Below, piece after piece: positions 23,691 through 36,500 of a stretch of 64,000 nt of DNA. The DNA lies in assembly GCF_950023065.1 (NCBI RefSeq), contig NC_088678.1:82865590-82929589 (forward strand). The letters run 5' to 3'. The first letter of the stretch is position 1. Each line of letters begins with the position of its first letter. The stretch is from Planococcus citri. Its lineage: Eukaryota > Arthropoda > Insecta > Hemiptera > Pseudococcidae. A program made the position numbers and the translations under genes. The notes under the pieces are model-generated. The model did not search any database and was not told the DNA's origin. It worked only from the letters and a program-made list of their open reading frames with translations.

Positions 23691-26292
23691 TGGTTACATA
23701 TTGTCATCATCATCATCATCATCATCAACGTCATAGTCTTGAGCGACTGAAAAAGTAAGCGGGTTCTGCGCCAGGAATACGAATTTCACCATCCAATTAC
23801 CCCAAAATGGGCTGGAAGGCGACAGTGACGTTCTTATCTTGCTCTTTACGTTTGCAGAAACGAGTTTCGTGTTGAATTTTCGGTAGCTGCCTCACCCTCT
23901 CCCCTCCATAGCTTCCTCCAATGATGATTTTGCTGAGAACGCCATCCTAAAATAGTAGGTATGTATGATGATACCTTGAGAGTTTCTGGACAGATGAAGC
24001 AAAAAAATTTGACTTGAAAGGTAGGCGGGTTCTGCGCCAGGAATACAAGATTGACTGCAAATCAACAGACCCATTCACTCTTGTTTCTTTTATGTTTGGA
24101 AAAATAGTGTCCAAGTGGGAAATTTTCGAGCTGAACATTGTTTCCACCTTTTCCCCCCACCCCTCCTCTTATGGTAATTTTTGTTACCAACAAAATATTA
24201 CGAAATCTAGCCTCTCCCAGGAGAAATTGCCGGGCGCGTTTTGTGTCTTAATACGTACCTACGCAATCGACGATTCGTGGAATTTTCGCGTCCACGACAA
24301 AACCGAATCAACAGCGTTTTAATTTTTACCATAATAGCGGGACGACTACTCGTATATGGTAGTGTAGCGGAGTTAGATTAAATTTTATTCAAGATGGCGA
24401 CCATCAAAAGTACGAGTAAAAGGCAGTTTGTAGACATTTCGCATTCTTCGACAATGAGGCGTTTTACATAATTATATTATATAGGCGGACGTGGCACGGA
24501 TGGTGCTGGTAAAAGAGGGCCAAATCAAGCATTCGAAATGTAATTACACGACGAACCGCAGCACCGCACCGCACCGCACCCCACCACCTGCCGCGATGCC
24601 GTTCGTTTGCGAATCGCGTCTTGAATTTTATTACAGGCTGATTGGCGATTGGCTGGCTGGGCTGCTGGTTTGTCGATGTCGATGTCGATGCTGATGCCTA
24701 TACAGACGTATATACGATATGCAACGGTAACAACAGTATATAGGTAGTGTAACTTATACGGAATACTAAAACTAACCGACGAGCAAACAAATCACTACCA
24801 TTTATCGAGTGTGACGTTTGAATAGGTGTTCTCTTTCTGGGCGAGCAGAACCAAGTGCGCTGAGCCGGGTCCAGACGGCAGCCGGCAGCCAAGAAGCAGA
24901 TTCGATTACCGTTGTTGTATGGTACGGCCATCCACCGCCCCCACTTACCACGCGCATACCGTGTACACATTTCTAATACTAAGTATGATAAAAAATTGCA
25001 CTTTGCAAACAGTAATATAGCCACAATAAACGAAACGGACTCGCAATACGAGCATTTCTATTTATCTTCGTGCCACTCTATAGGCAGAAACTCGTTTACG
25101 AATTGAGAAAATACACAGAGTCGTTACCGTTTAACTTCGAACGTCGAGCGAGGAGTAAAAGTACGAGAAAGAAAAAAAAGTAGGTAGAAGAAGGAAAACA
25201 GCTACACGTAGAGAAAGAGAGAAATCTTGCCAGCCCGGCCAATCGTCTCTATATAGTTCGTACAGTTTTGGTATGAAAAACGTCTTTATGTACGTTTTGG
25301 CCCGGTTATCTCTCCCTTGTGTCGTGTCGCTACCCGAATAAATTCAATTTTACACATTTTTATTTCCTTTTATTACCTACCGCTGGAATATCGGCCTCGT
25401 CCTGCCATCTAGCAAAACGCGTAAGCCATGGTCGCCTCGTCAGTATACAGTCGAGCGTATCTTGTCTCGTCATTTTCGCAGAGAACATTCTAAGCTTATT
25501 CGGTTGGATATTCAAATTGTTGCCAGCCAATCTAATTCTTCGATATTGACAAACATAAGGTGCTTAGTGACCTGAAAAGTAAAATTTACACGATCATAGC
25601 GCATCTTTGTAATGAATTGACTTTGGTCAAGGTCGTCGTGATGTTGAACGATCACAGAAAAAAATTGAATGAAAATTTACGTGTGGCACATTGACGAATC
25701 AAATTTTTAGTGTCACGAGGAAGTAGTTTATGATAAACTTGACAATAATTTTCCTAGGGTTGGTACTCCACCTTTCCCCTTCCATCACCCACATTTCCAC
25801 ATCAATTTTCTATTCAACAAAAACATTTACCATTTCGAATAAACGAAATTAAAATGCGTATATTCATGGGTATGCACAGTGGGGAAGGGGATCATTTCAA
25901 TGGTGTTTTCAAGTTTTGGAACAAGATAAGGTCTTGAACTCTTATAACCAAAATTTCAGCTGACTAAATTGATTTTTTGTTTTCCCATCTTCAAAATTGA
26001 TGATTTTTGGTGATTTTTTTTTTTAATGCAGAGTGGAAAATTTTCAAAAATGAGTTCAGGGTCGCATTAAATTCACATTGAGGAGTCCATAATGATTTCA
26101 AATGACACGACACTCTAATGAACCGATTGTTGAACGAATAAATAATTGTCACTCGTAAAAATTCTTTTTCAACAACTAAAAGTTTGTTTTTTTTTGAAAA
26201 ATGTTTTAATTTGAGCTTTATACCCTTGAAAATTTTCATTGAGAAAAAAAAATATAAAAATTGGAACTCTGCTTTTTAAAAACAATCGCCAC
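23691..26292. other. Unique DNA with a CAT microsatellite; no gene
   Basis: A (CAT)n run lies at about 23702-23729. GCGGGTTCTGCGCCAGGAAT occurs at about 23760 and 24027. From 24240 to 25560 the sequence is CpG-rich with TACGAG and CCTACC words. 25860-26280 carries AT-rich repeat phrases. No coding exon is supported. Confidence 0.45.
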
Positions 26293-28595
26293 AGTCGGGG
26301 AGCCCGCTAAAGGATATATTGTAACCCTCCCACCCGGTCGATCCTCCGGGACAACTAAAAAGTGGCCCTAATACCTACAAAATGGCGGCCATTTTGATTG
26401 ACAGGTCAGCCGAAATCGCAGATTTTGCGTTCTAACATCAGACTTGCACGAAATTTTTCAAACCGTACAAAGGTAGATCGAAAGATAAGGCAAAAATTTA
26501 TCACCTGTCAAAATTTCAAGTGCTAAAGTGCGTTTTTCGATTTTTGGTGAATTTATGAAAATCTTTAGGCCAAAAATGAAGGGAAAAATCGAAATTTTAC
26601 CTAATTGACCAAGAAAGCTGAAATTCAGGATATACCCTATTTTGAACATGCCAAATCGATTGGAAACGGTTTCGAACCGTTTTGAGCAGTTCTGGAGCAG
26701 CCAGCAGATTTTTGGGACTCGAAATTCTCACAAAATTTCATCAAATGGAGTTGGAAAGGCCGAAATTCATTTTTGGAACTGATTTTAATACGCTACGAAG
26801 TCGACTTCTGGTGGATTTCAAGTCGTTTTGGGGCCTCCAGCGACTTTTTGAAAATTACTGGAGCCTCCAGTAGATTTTTTAAACTTGAAATTTCCCCAAA
26901 TTTTCCTCAAACGGAGATGGAGAGCCGAAATTTACTCTGCACTCCAATTTTAACACCTTCTGAAGACGAATTCAGGTGGATTCAAGTCATTTTGGAGCCT
27001 CCAGCGACTTTTTGAAAATTACTGGAGCCTCCAGTAGTTTTTTGAAAGTCGAAATTTCCCCAAAATTTCATCAAGTGGAGATGGAAAGTCGAAATTCATT
27101 CTGCAAACTAATTTCAATACGCTACCAAGTCGACTGCTGGTGGATTTCAAGTTGGTTTGGATCCTCCAGCGACTTTTTGAAATTTACTGGAGCCTCCAGT
27201 AGTTTTTTGAAACTCGAAATTTCCACAAAACTTCATCAAGCGGAGATGGAAAGTCGAAATTGATTCTGCAAACTAATTTCAATAAGTACGCCACGAATTC
27301 GACAGCTGGTGGATTTCAAGTCGTTTTGGAGCCTCCAGCAACTTTTTGAAAATTACTGGAGCCACCAGTAGATTTTTTAAACTTGAAATTTCCCCAAATT
27401 TTCATCAAACGGAGAAGGAAAGCCGAAATTTACTCTGCACTCCAATTTTAACACCCTCTGAAGACGAATTCAGGTGGATTCATGTCATTTTGAAGCCTCC
27501 AGCAACTTTTTGAAACTCGAAATTTCCCTAAAATTTCATCAAACGGAGATGGAAAATCGAAATTCATAGCGCAGTCGTTTGCTGGTGGATTTCAAGTCGT
27601 TTTAGAGTCTCTAGCGACTTTTTGAAAGGTCGCATGGCGTTTTTGGAAAATTGAAATTTACAAAAAGTAGCTGGAAGTTTCAAAACCATTTGAAAACACG
27701 ACGTAGTCGACTTCATATCGTATTGAAATCAGTTTGCGAAGTGAATTTCATTTTGCCAACTCCATTTGGTGAAATGTTGCGGTAATTTCAAGTTTCAAAA
27801 GTCTACTGGAGGCTCCAGTAATTTTCAAAAGGTCACTGGAGGCTCCAAAATGACTTGAACTCACCTGAAGTCGTCTTCAGGAGGTGTTAAAATTGGAGTG
27901 TGGAGTAAATTTCAGCTTTCCATCTCCATTTGATGAAATTTTGTGAAAATTTAAAGTTTCAAGAATCTGCTGGCGGCTCCAGGAATTTTCAAAAAGCTGC
28001 TTGAGGCTCCAAAATGACTTGAAATTTACCTGCAGTACTTCGTTGTGCATTGAAATCAATTTGCAGAATAAATTTCAGCTTTCCAGCTTCATTTTGATGA
28101 AATTTTGTGGGAATTTTCGAGTTTCAAAAATCTGCTCGAGGCTCCAGAACTGCTCAAAATGGTTTGAAACCGTTTCCAATCGATTTGGCAGGTCGAAAAA
28201 TAGGGTATATCTTAAATTTCAGCTTTCTTGGTCAATTTGGTAAAATTTCGATTTTTTCCTTCATTTTTGGCCTGAATTTGATTTTCAAAAATTCACCAAA
28301 AATCGAAAAACGCACTCCAGCATTTGAAATTTTGACAGGTGATAAAGTTTTGCCCGATCTTTCGATCTACTTTTGTACGGTTTGAAAAATTTTTTTGCAA
28401 GTCCCATGTTGGAACGCAAAATCTGCGATTTCAGCTGACCTGTCAGCCATAATGGCCGCCATTTTGTAAGTAGGGCCACTTTTTTTTTTTAGTACAAGGG
28501 CTAGAAATGTTCCTTAGGATTCCCCCTTTAAGAAAAAAGTCATGCCGGAGGATCGACGGGGGGATTCAATAGATCCTTAAGCGGGCTCCCCGACT
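26293..28595. mobile_element. Large foldback element with terminal motif AGTCGGGGAGCCCGCTWAAGGAT
   Basis: The left end AGTCGGGGAGCCCGCTAAAG and inverted right end AGTCGGGGAGCCCGCTTAAG match. Inverted similarity continues inward for several hundred bases, through GGTCGATCCTCCGG, ATGGCGGCCATTTT, GCAGATTTTGCGTTC and GTGCGTTTTTCGATTTTTGG. The middle holds direct subrepeats of about 165 bp (GCGACTTTTTGAAAATTACTGGAGCCTCCAG) from about 26840 to 27620, then inverted versions to about 28140. No transposase or clear target duplication is seen. Fragments of the family lie at 6880-7340, 41640-42150 and 51060-51280. Confidence 0.8.
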
Positions 28596-31500
28596 ACCAG
28601 TGGCACTGAAAATTGACACTGCGTTCCAGTCTCACTTTGACGCGGTGTCAAATACCGGTACCAAATTGCCAAAGGTGCCCATACTGATGGGTTCTTTTTA
28701 TCGAAATGTCTCGATGGTTGTTCGACGAGATGGCTGGAGCGTTTAAACGGCTGAAGCTGTTAGGAGGCTCTATGTACCTCTACCTACGCTATACAGATAC
28801 TACCTATAAACGGATACATAAAGAAATACGAATACGACGACGAGACGAGTCTATACGCAAACCCATCGTTTTTCCTTAATTCGGAGACGAGCTTTAAATT
28901 AAACGTATCGATGAAACGTGGCAGCCAAATCCGCCATACACAATTTACTCCATCGAACGTAAAACGGTTTATTTATTTTACTTTTTTTCTCTCTCTTTTT
29001 TTTCGTTCGCCCCGATACGACGAAAATAAGTGAGAGAAAGCAAAGCGTACACAGAGCTACGGATACGGGGACAAAAGGTGCGGAAAACTGGATAACATTT
29101 TATAACATGGTTTCGCTTTGGAATTGGATTTCGATTTACAATCCGCATCCGCCATACTTGGAATAATACACGTTGAAAAGCGTGCAGATATACGCGTTCT
29201 ATACGGTATAGGTGAGGTTTGTACGAAAAAACACCAGCGTCGAAGTCGAAGAGAGAGCTGAAGAAAAAGGCGCGAAAAAAAGAGAAAAACGATGCGAGCG
29301 AGTGAAAGGAGAGAGAGAAAAAAAAGCGAAGAAATAATAATAATAATAGATGTACATTACGCAAATAGAAATAGGTTTTTGTACTTTACACTGTTGGAAC
29401 GTGAGTAGCATTAGTGAACATCAAAGAGAAATAAATAAAACGCTCTTTCGTATCAAATTTTTCCTCTTCAACTTTTCTACATACAATATACCTACCTACC
29501 TACCTACGTGTTTGTCGTCGTAATACACACATACTCGTAGGTATAGTGTAACACAACTGTAACGACGTACACGTAGTTATTAGTTACGTACTTATAACTA
29601 ATGTGTCGAATGTATCTGTGTCTCGACGAGCAACCTCTCCAGCTCCACTCACCTACACGTGTGTGGTGTAGTGGTGTCGTTTGGAGCTTGAAATTTTATA
29701 ATTACTCGTACTCGTTCTCGTACAACAACAACTCCAACTCGAAAACCTAATACAGCTCGCGAATAACCGACCACCATCCGACGAAGAGAAAGTTAGCAGA
29801 GCTCAGCAGCCCCGAAAGTTGCGGCGTGTTACGATTGTAATTAAAACTGTCACGAGCCTCTTCGTAGTACGAGTAATAATGGTCAATGTTGTTGGTACAT
29901 TTTCTCAACGTGCAATGTTTTCACGTCAGCGTTCATTATTATAGCTTTACTCGTAGTATGGTACTGTAGAATACGAGTAACTATGGAAAACGTGCGTTTC
30001 TGTCTGACGTCGTCGTCGTCGTCGTCACCGCAGCAGCCTGCCTCTCATGTACGTACCTACTTGGTCTTGGAGGGTATAATAATTTTCTCAATTTTCTGCC
30101 GAGCGAACTGTACAGTGTATACAAAAGGGGTAGGTTGTGTGCACGATAAGATAAATTCTGTTGTCGGCTAAACGAGTTAGTCTACATCTAACCTAACTTT
30201 ACTGCGTATTGTTCGCTATGCAAAAAAATTTTTCCCTAATATTTGAACGATATTGGACGCGCGAAGGGGGTTGAAAATGGCGAAGCTGCGCCGCAAAATG
30301 TTATATTTTCTAGCGTTGTACTTGTATATGTATGTGGCGAGAGATTATGCGCCGGCAATTCTTTATATTATTATAAAGACGAGCGTGTGCGAGTATGTGC
30401 GAAATACGAGTATTATCGTAGTACGTGAAGCACGATGAAGCATATATCGCAAATTTCGTTCGCCTAATGGGTGTTGCGGGCTGGATATATATACGAGTAT
30501 GAAAATGAGAATGAAGCATAGTATGGGGGTTGGGTACGAGTACATATTTCGTATTGCGTATATTACACCGTGTCAAGTATTTGTACCTGCGTAAGAGATG
30601 TCTCTCTTGTCGCTACATAATTCGTATCTATACTTTAGGGTACGTTACGACGAGAGGAGGAAAGAAATATTCCACCACAGGTCTATCTGTAGTTTTTTTT
30701 TTTTTGAAAGAAAAAACAATATTTGAAATGTTGAAATTCTGTTGTTCAAGTTATCTCAGCTCTTTTCTAAATCGAATTCATACTCTCGAAAATGTTGGAA
30801 TCGACCTGTTGAGCGTGATTGATTGTTTGAAGATCGAATTAAGTATGTATGCTAACGTAAATGTTGGGGCAGTTTGTCATTTTTCTTTTTTGATAATTTT
30901 TTTTCCAAAACCAGGGACAACAATTACATTTGCTAATCCTCGAAATAATATGCTAAGTTATTCACCCCGAAGGATTTGCTTTTAAACCTTTGATAATGGC
31001 CTGAAATTATTAAAATGGAAGCAACATTTCACGAAAAAATCTTGTTTAAAGTTGTTTCAGCATTAGTTAAAGAATACCTACTGCCTACATAAATGTGGGA
31101 CACAAATCATATTTACGTGTCATTTTTAAATTTTTTTCTTTCCTTCGGGCCCCTGTGGTCAGGGTCGAAACTATAAGCATTCTCTTTGGAGGGGTGTGGT
31201 GGGGAGAGGGGGGTCGACCAAAAATTTTCCGACTGATATGAGAAAAACATACCAATATTTCTGAATGAAAAGGTATGTTTTTTAATGTAAAATAGAAGGT
31301 GAGAAGACGACTTTTGTCAATTGGTTTAATATGTAGGTATTATACCTACTAATTGGGTTATAGATGTTCATAGTTTATTATGTCTCATAAAAAATTTTGG
31401 TTTTCCATTTTTTAATTTTTAGAAGCCTCAAACATGAAATTTCCTAATTTCAAAAAAAAAAAAAAAAGAATAGACCAAGCGTAGCGAAGGCAAAAGCTTT

Positions 31501-32035
31501 TGAAATGCTAATTTTGGTGAGTGACAGAACCATGTTTTTTTATGAGTAGAGAGGAGGTTGATTTTTGAAAATGTCAAAATTTGAATAAATTTTTTTTAGA
31601 ATTGCAGCTTCAAAAAAAAAAACAAAAAGCAAAAAGGCTCGAACGAAGTGAGGGCAAAAGATCTCAAAATTTCGTATTGCGAGAAGTAAAAAACGGGTTT
31701 TGTTTGTGTGAAGAGTGTATTTAGCCAAATTTTTGTAAAAAATGATGGATATTGCGGTAGACCCAACTTTGGATAAAAAGGTCGGAGGTCAAAAATTGAT
31801 AGTTCTCGACGTTTTGAGCTCAAACTAAACGATTCCCGGTGTGTCAGATTTTATATATTCATTTATATACATTTATACCTAGTCTGAAATCGATAGATAG
31901 GTAATAGGTACCTATTTAAAAGAGAAAAAGATGAAGGAAATAAAACAATCAGATGCGTATGAATATAATATTATGTACTAGTATACTATTCACAGATGAT
32001 TTTACTATCATCGTAACTACTTAGAAGATCCTTGT
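28596..32035. other. CpG-richer unique DNA grading into AT-rich DNA; no supported gene
   Basis: 28700-30650 has many CG dinucleotides, TACCTACC tracts, a (TCG)n run near 30009-30027 and (AAT)n near 29333-29347. 31140-31860 is AT-rich with the CTCATATCAGTCGG family (inverted) and a dispersed block at 31735-31860. Part of 31370-32035 may be the 3' UTR of the minus-strand gene; TTTATT at 31374-31379 is a possible minus-strand AATAAA. Open frames of 60-150 codons show no domain support. Confidence 0.4.
31735..31860 (-). repeat. Dispersed 130-bp repeat, second copy at 63131-63275
   Basis: AGCCAAATTTTTGTAAAAAA, CCCAACTTTGGATAAAAAGG and GATAGTTCTCGACGTTTT through ACGATTCCCGGTGTGT are shared with 63131-63275 in the same orientation. 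No coding content is seen; the family is unknown. Confidence 0.75.
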
Positions 32036-32140
32036 CTAGGAGAACTGAATGGCGTAGGTACTAGGATTACTACTGTTATTCGAGGAGATCAAATGTCCAG
32101 GGCCAGGGCTATCACATCCTCCACTGCTCAAACTGCGTTT
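32036..32140 (-). CDS. Candidate alternative last exon of the cassette gene
   Basis: After a polypyrimidine-rich AATTACAG acceptor, phase 0 encodes KRSLSSGGCDSPGPGHLISS and NNSSNPSTYAIQFS, then TAG. Joining exon 13 directly to it gives about 759 aa. If exon 14 is included, this exon becomes 3' UTR. Support is splice-site quality and frame only. Confidence 0.5.
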   Translation of the reverse strand, partial: KRSLSSGGCDSPGPGHLISSNNSSNPSTYAIQFS

Positions 32141-33461
32141 CTGTAATTTGAGAGAAAAAACACAATCGTGGTCACATTTTCAATCTAGAAAATATACACA
32201 TCGAATAAATGAAGAGGAGGGGGGAGAGAAAACAAACAGAGGCAGAAAGAGAGAAAAGGCAAAGGTAGAAAAAATACTCGAGTGTATGAGTAAACTTTGA
32301 ATTTTGAAACTGTCTCATAGAAAAATTTCACAACACCCATGGCAATCATTGCCCATGTTCCTCACAAAAAAATCAAAATTCAAAAAATACAAAAAATGAA
32401 CGAATTTTTATGTTTTTTGTCGTGAGTGTAATTTTTATCAACTTTTTCATGAAATACGTCCGAAAGAGGTCAAAATAAGACAACTGAATAAATTTAAACT
32501 TTTTTTAATATTTGAAACTGAAAATTGAATTTTTTCGAATTTTGATTTTTTTGTGAGGAGTTCATTTCATCGAGTGAACGGGGTTTTTCAACTTTTTCAA
32601 CAGATACGTAAAAATAGGGGTAAAATGGGTCAACTTCACCTATCAAAACTTTTTTTCATGTTTTAAATCAAGAAATCGCGTTTTTTCGCAAACTTTACAT
32701 TTTTTAAAATCAACTTTGCAACATGTTACTATCCCAATTTTTTAATATGTTGTTCAGCATAAACAGTTGTCCACAATGTATTTTTTTCAGAATTTTTGAG
32801 AGTCGGAACGATATGAAAACTACGTTCTGAAACATTTCGAGCAAATTTTTCGTACGAAAAAAAGTGGCAACACTGATTTTTATGATATCTCCAAAAAGCC
32901 TTTCAAAACCCCTAACTATTGGAAAAAGTTCCACTTCGGTAGGTATCGCGGTTATCGAGTAATCCACTGCTGAACTGAAATTGATGATATTTTAGTTTCA
33001 CAGAAAACTTTGACACCCCCTGGCTGCCTTTAAAAATGGGCTAGAGGGCTTCGATTTGCGCCATTGGTCATCCCTTCGGAAGTTCTTTCGACAGGAAAAA
33101 TTTCAAATAAATCGCCGAACCCCCACCACTTCTTGGTCCAGTTGACGTGGAATGACCCCTGCACGTTCTCAACTGTTATGAAGGAATATGAGATAAAAGG
33201 AGTCTGCATCAAAATCCCCCCCCCCCGCTAACTCCCGCCATAGGATCGCTTTCCATCTCTGAACCACATTTTCTTAAAAATCTGCCCTCGATGCCTCGAT
33301 TTTTATGCCTCGATTTTTGTGCCTCCCTTTTACAAGTCTAGCGACACGACTGCTTGGAAGCAGGTGGAGCTTCCGGCTCCTTACTTGAATGTGACTTTGT
33401 TTTTGACGTTTCGAACTAACAGCTTTTGCATTATATGTAAGTACGTGCAGTAGTGACTTAC

Positions 33462-33581
33462 CTACTGTTGTTGCTTCAACTTAGTGACTTCTTCATCGTT
33501 CAGAATTCGCATGTTCAGGGTTTGATTTGTTGGAATGCACGTTAGGGTAACATTATTTGCGGATTTATCGATTGTTTTTTT
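33462..33581 (-). CDS. Cassette gene exon 14 (terminal; stop abuts donor)
   Basis: 120 nt encoding KKTIDKSANNVTLTCIPTNQ and TLNMRILNDEEVTKLKQQQ, then TAG at 33464-33462, followed at once by GTAAGT. The sequons NVT and NQT are present. The adjacent donor implies either a spliced 3' UTR or an optional exon skipped in favour of 32036-32140. Confidence 0.65.
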   Translation of the reverse strand, partial: KKTIDKSANNVTLTCIPTNQTLNMRILNDEEVTKLKQQQ

Positions 33582-36500
33582 CTGAAATAAGACGTGCGTC
33601 GTATTAATACCATATTGTTGAGAAAATTACCAGCAAACATATTGAATAAATGCATACTAATTTCCCGTAAGTCGATAAAGCTTTTATTGCATGGCCGTAG
33701 CAATAAAGTACCGATATTTTACCATTTTCCTCGGATTGACTCCCCGCAGATCTTTGAATTAACGACTCGAGTGGCGGATTATTGAAGTCTTTGTTCTGCT
33801 TGAGCAAAAGTCATAAATAATCAGTTAGACCTGATGATGAGTTTTCTTTATCTTACTACATATGAGGAGCTCGGTATCGAAATGAGACAAATACCATAGG
33901 GTTTGATTCTGAGGAAATCGATGTTTTTTTTTAAAACAATGTATCTACACCTTTGTAAAGGCGAGGAGTATTTGGCAAATTGTAACGGTGATGGGTACTG
34001 CATGAATAAAAAAAAATCCGAAAAACATCCATCTACCACCGCCCTCACCGCTGACAAATCGGACCTAAAAATGCACTTGTCTGATTTTGAAACCAAGATG
34101 AAGATAATTTGAAAGTGTAGATGTCTAGATGCGTTCATTTCTGAAGTCCATTACTTTCAAAATAGCGCATAAAAGGGTAAAAAAAAGGCCTTCGAAGTTT
34201 TGCCTTAGTTTCAACATGAGACACAAACTGTCATCTTAGTTTCAAAATCAAGAATCAACGTCCAATTCAATTTCTGTGGAAATGGCGTTTGTCTCACTTT
34301 GATACCAACTTCCTTATATTGTACCTATTTACCTTCTTACTGGTGGATAGTAATTTAGTGGGATACTTACTGAGATTACATCGTACGTATCAGCAATTGT
34401 TTTGCCTAATTTACTTTCGACCTTCACAACGAGGTAAGAAGGTTCATTTTCCTTTGCTTCGAATAAACACAGTTCATTTGCATCAATAATTCTTATTCCA
34501 TCCATTTCACCTATGGCAAAGTGCATCTTGTTCTGAAATACGTATGTACCTTAGACATTACACAATACACAAAAGTTATGGTAAAAGTCTTCATTTCTTT
34601 TCACCCGAGGAGTTGACATTATTTTTCGATGTTTTAACATGTTTTGACATTAATTTTTCTGCTAATAGGTTGGAAAAGCGCAATTCATTTGAAATGCCTT
34701 CTCTTTTTGGACAATTTAGTCTGCTCCCCCCCCCCTCCGGCAAGGTACATCAAGACATTTAGGTAAATTTGTTACGTGAACTGATTCAGTTTGGCTACTA
34801 CGTACTCGTGTGCACCAAATGGAGTATGCATCTTTGAAACTCTCAAACAGGACAAAGGTGCCATTGGTGGTTGCAACCACTGCGAGTGGATTTATTACTT
34901 CTTCGTTGTTGTCATCATTTGCCATTTTGTAAGCATTGGCTGCATTTTTTAATTGCTGAAATTGAAAATGATTATAATTGTATGTAGGCCTATATAATAG
35001 CCGTTAGTGGGAAAACGTGGAATTTATTATTTTACATTTCTACACCCAAAAAAAAAAAAAAAAGTGCAGTAATAATACATACCAATTCTACTGCAACTTC
35101 CTCACATAAGGGTGATTTACATTTCGGAAAGTACAAAACTCTAAGTGAATTTCGTTGTTCTAAAAATATAAAGGACACGAATATGTACATTAGTTGGATA
35201 AGTATTCGAATTCGACAATTGATTATGCAATTAGGTAAATATAGGGAATCTTCGATGGGTGTCTATCTCCAAACTTCTTATAGGTTACCTATACATATGT
35301 GGAGAGCATAGAGTCGAAAAGGGGAGCCCTGCAATTGCGTCAAATAGTCGAAATCGTGTACCCGGAACTAAAAACTTGATTTTTGTGATAAATATGTAAA
35401 AATTTTGATTAGAAATCTTGAAAAGTTCAAATACAAAAATTAAAAAATTTTGTGGTAGGTATAAAGCCTTGAAAAATTTATTTTTCAAAAGGTTTGAGTT
35501 TCCAGTGATGAAAATTTGTAATTTTGTACAATAAAAATTTTGTGATGAAAATTTGAAATGTTGTTCCATAAAATTGAATTTATTGTGATGAGAAAAATTT
35601 TAAATCAAAGCCTTTTGTGATAAAAAAATTGAAATTTGAGTGAGCCTTGTTGAGAAACTGAATTTTTCAAATCAAAGGTAAAAAATGTATGATGAAAATT
35701 AAAAATTCAACTTTTGTGGTGATTTTTGTGGTGAAAATTGATTCTAAATCAAGTTTTTTTTGTTATTGAAAAAATCGAGTTTATTATGGTGAAAAATTGA
35801 ATAAATTTGCTTCAAAAATATTTGGTAGGTAAATCCCTTCGACTAAAATTTCAGCTGCTCTAGTTGATGGTGAGGAGAAATAACGATTTTTAGAATTCGC
35901 AGATTACTATACTTAAACGAAATAAAATAATTTTAAAAATTCCTGTTTTCGACTGGAAGCACGAAGCAGGCCAATGATGGCACGGTACATCCGGTATCAA
36001 TTCTGAAGTTCTTACGTTGGAGAGATATAGCAATTTTCTAAATTGATTTACATCTCCTATGTAAGACGGTAGGTATTTCATGTACAAAAAAAATCATAAA
36101 TTCATCAAAAATCAAAAAATCAACTCGAGCAGCTGAAAATTAGGGGATAAAGGTTTGCTGAGGCCTTCTTCCAAACTACTCATCTACGTTCCACTCCAAT
36201 CGGAGATTCCCTGGGTGGGGGTGAGGTTTCCCTTGTAAGGAACCACGCATACAAGCAGATAGATAAATAGATAGATAATACAACCTCTAACGGAATACAT
36301 ACTTTCTGTATCAGCCTTTACACTTGTTTGTAATTCACATATTTCTTTTTCGTCCATTGTGGTTAAAAGTGGTTCGTTTAGTCCTAGCATCAGTATTTTT
36401 ATCACTTTTGGTTTTTCATCTGCGTGGTATTCTTCATTCAAAAGTTTTATCGCTTCTTCTTCCTCATCAAGTAACATTTCCGGATGAGCTCCGAGGTATC

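Noticed and set aside
23759..23780. GCGGGTTCTGCGCC as a tRNA B box
   Set aside because: There is no matching A box, acceptor stem or T-arm pairing around any of its copies.
30530..30985. 151-codon open frame
   Set aside because: It has a TTG start, residue composition like random AT-rich DNA, and no domain or splice support.
36184..36302. Extension of exon 9 to the stop at 36184 (tail with hydrophobic LFIYLLVCVV)
   Set aside because: A GTATGT donor at 36302 and exon 10 in matching phase explain the end better. The tail is intronic, although its conservation in both modules leaves a small chance of an intron-retaining short isoform.
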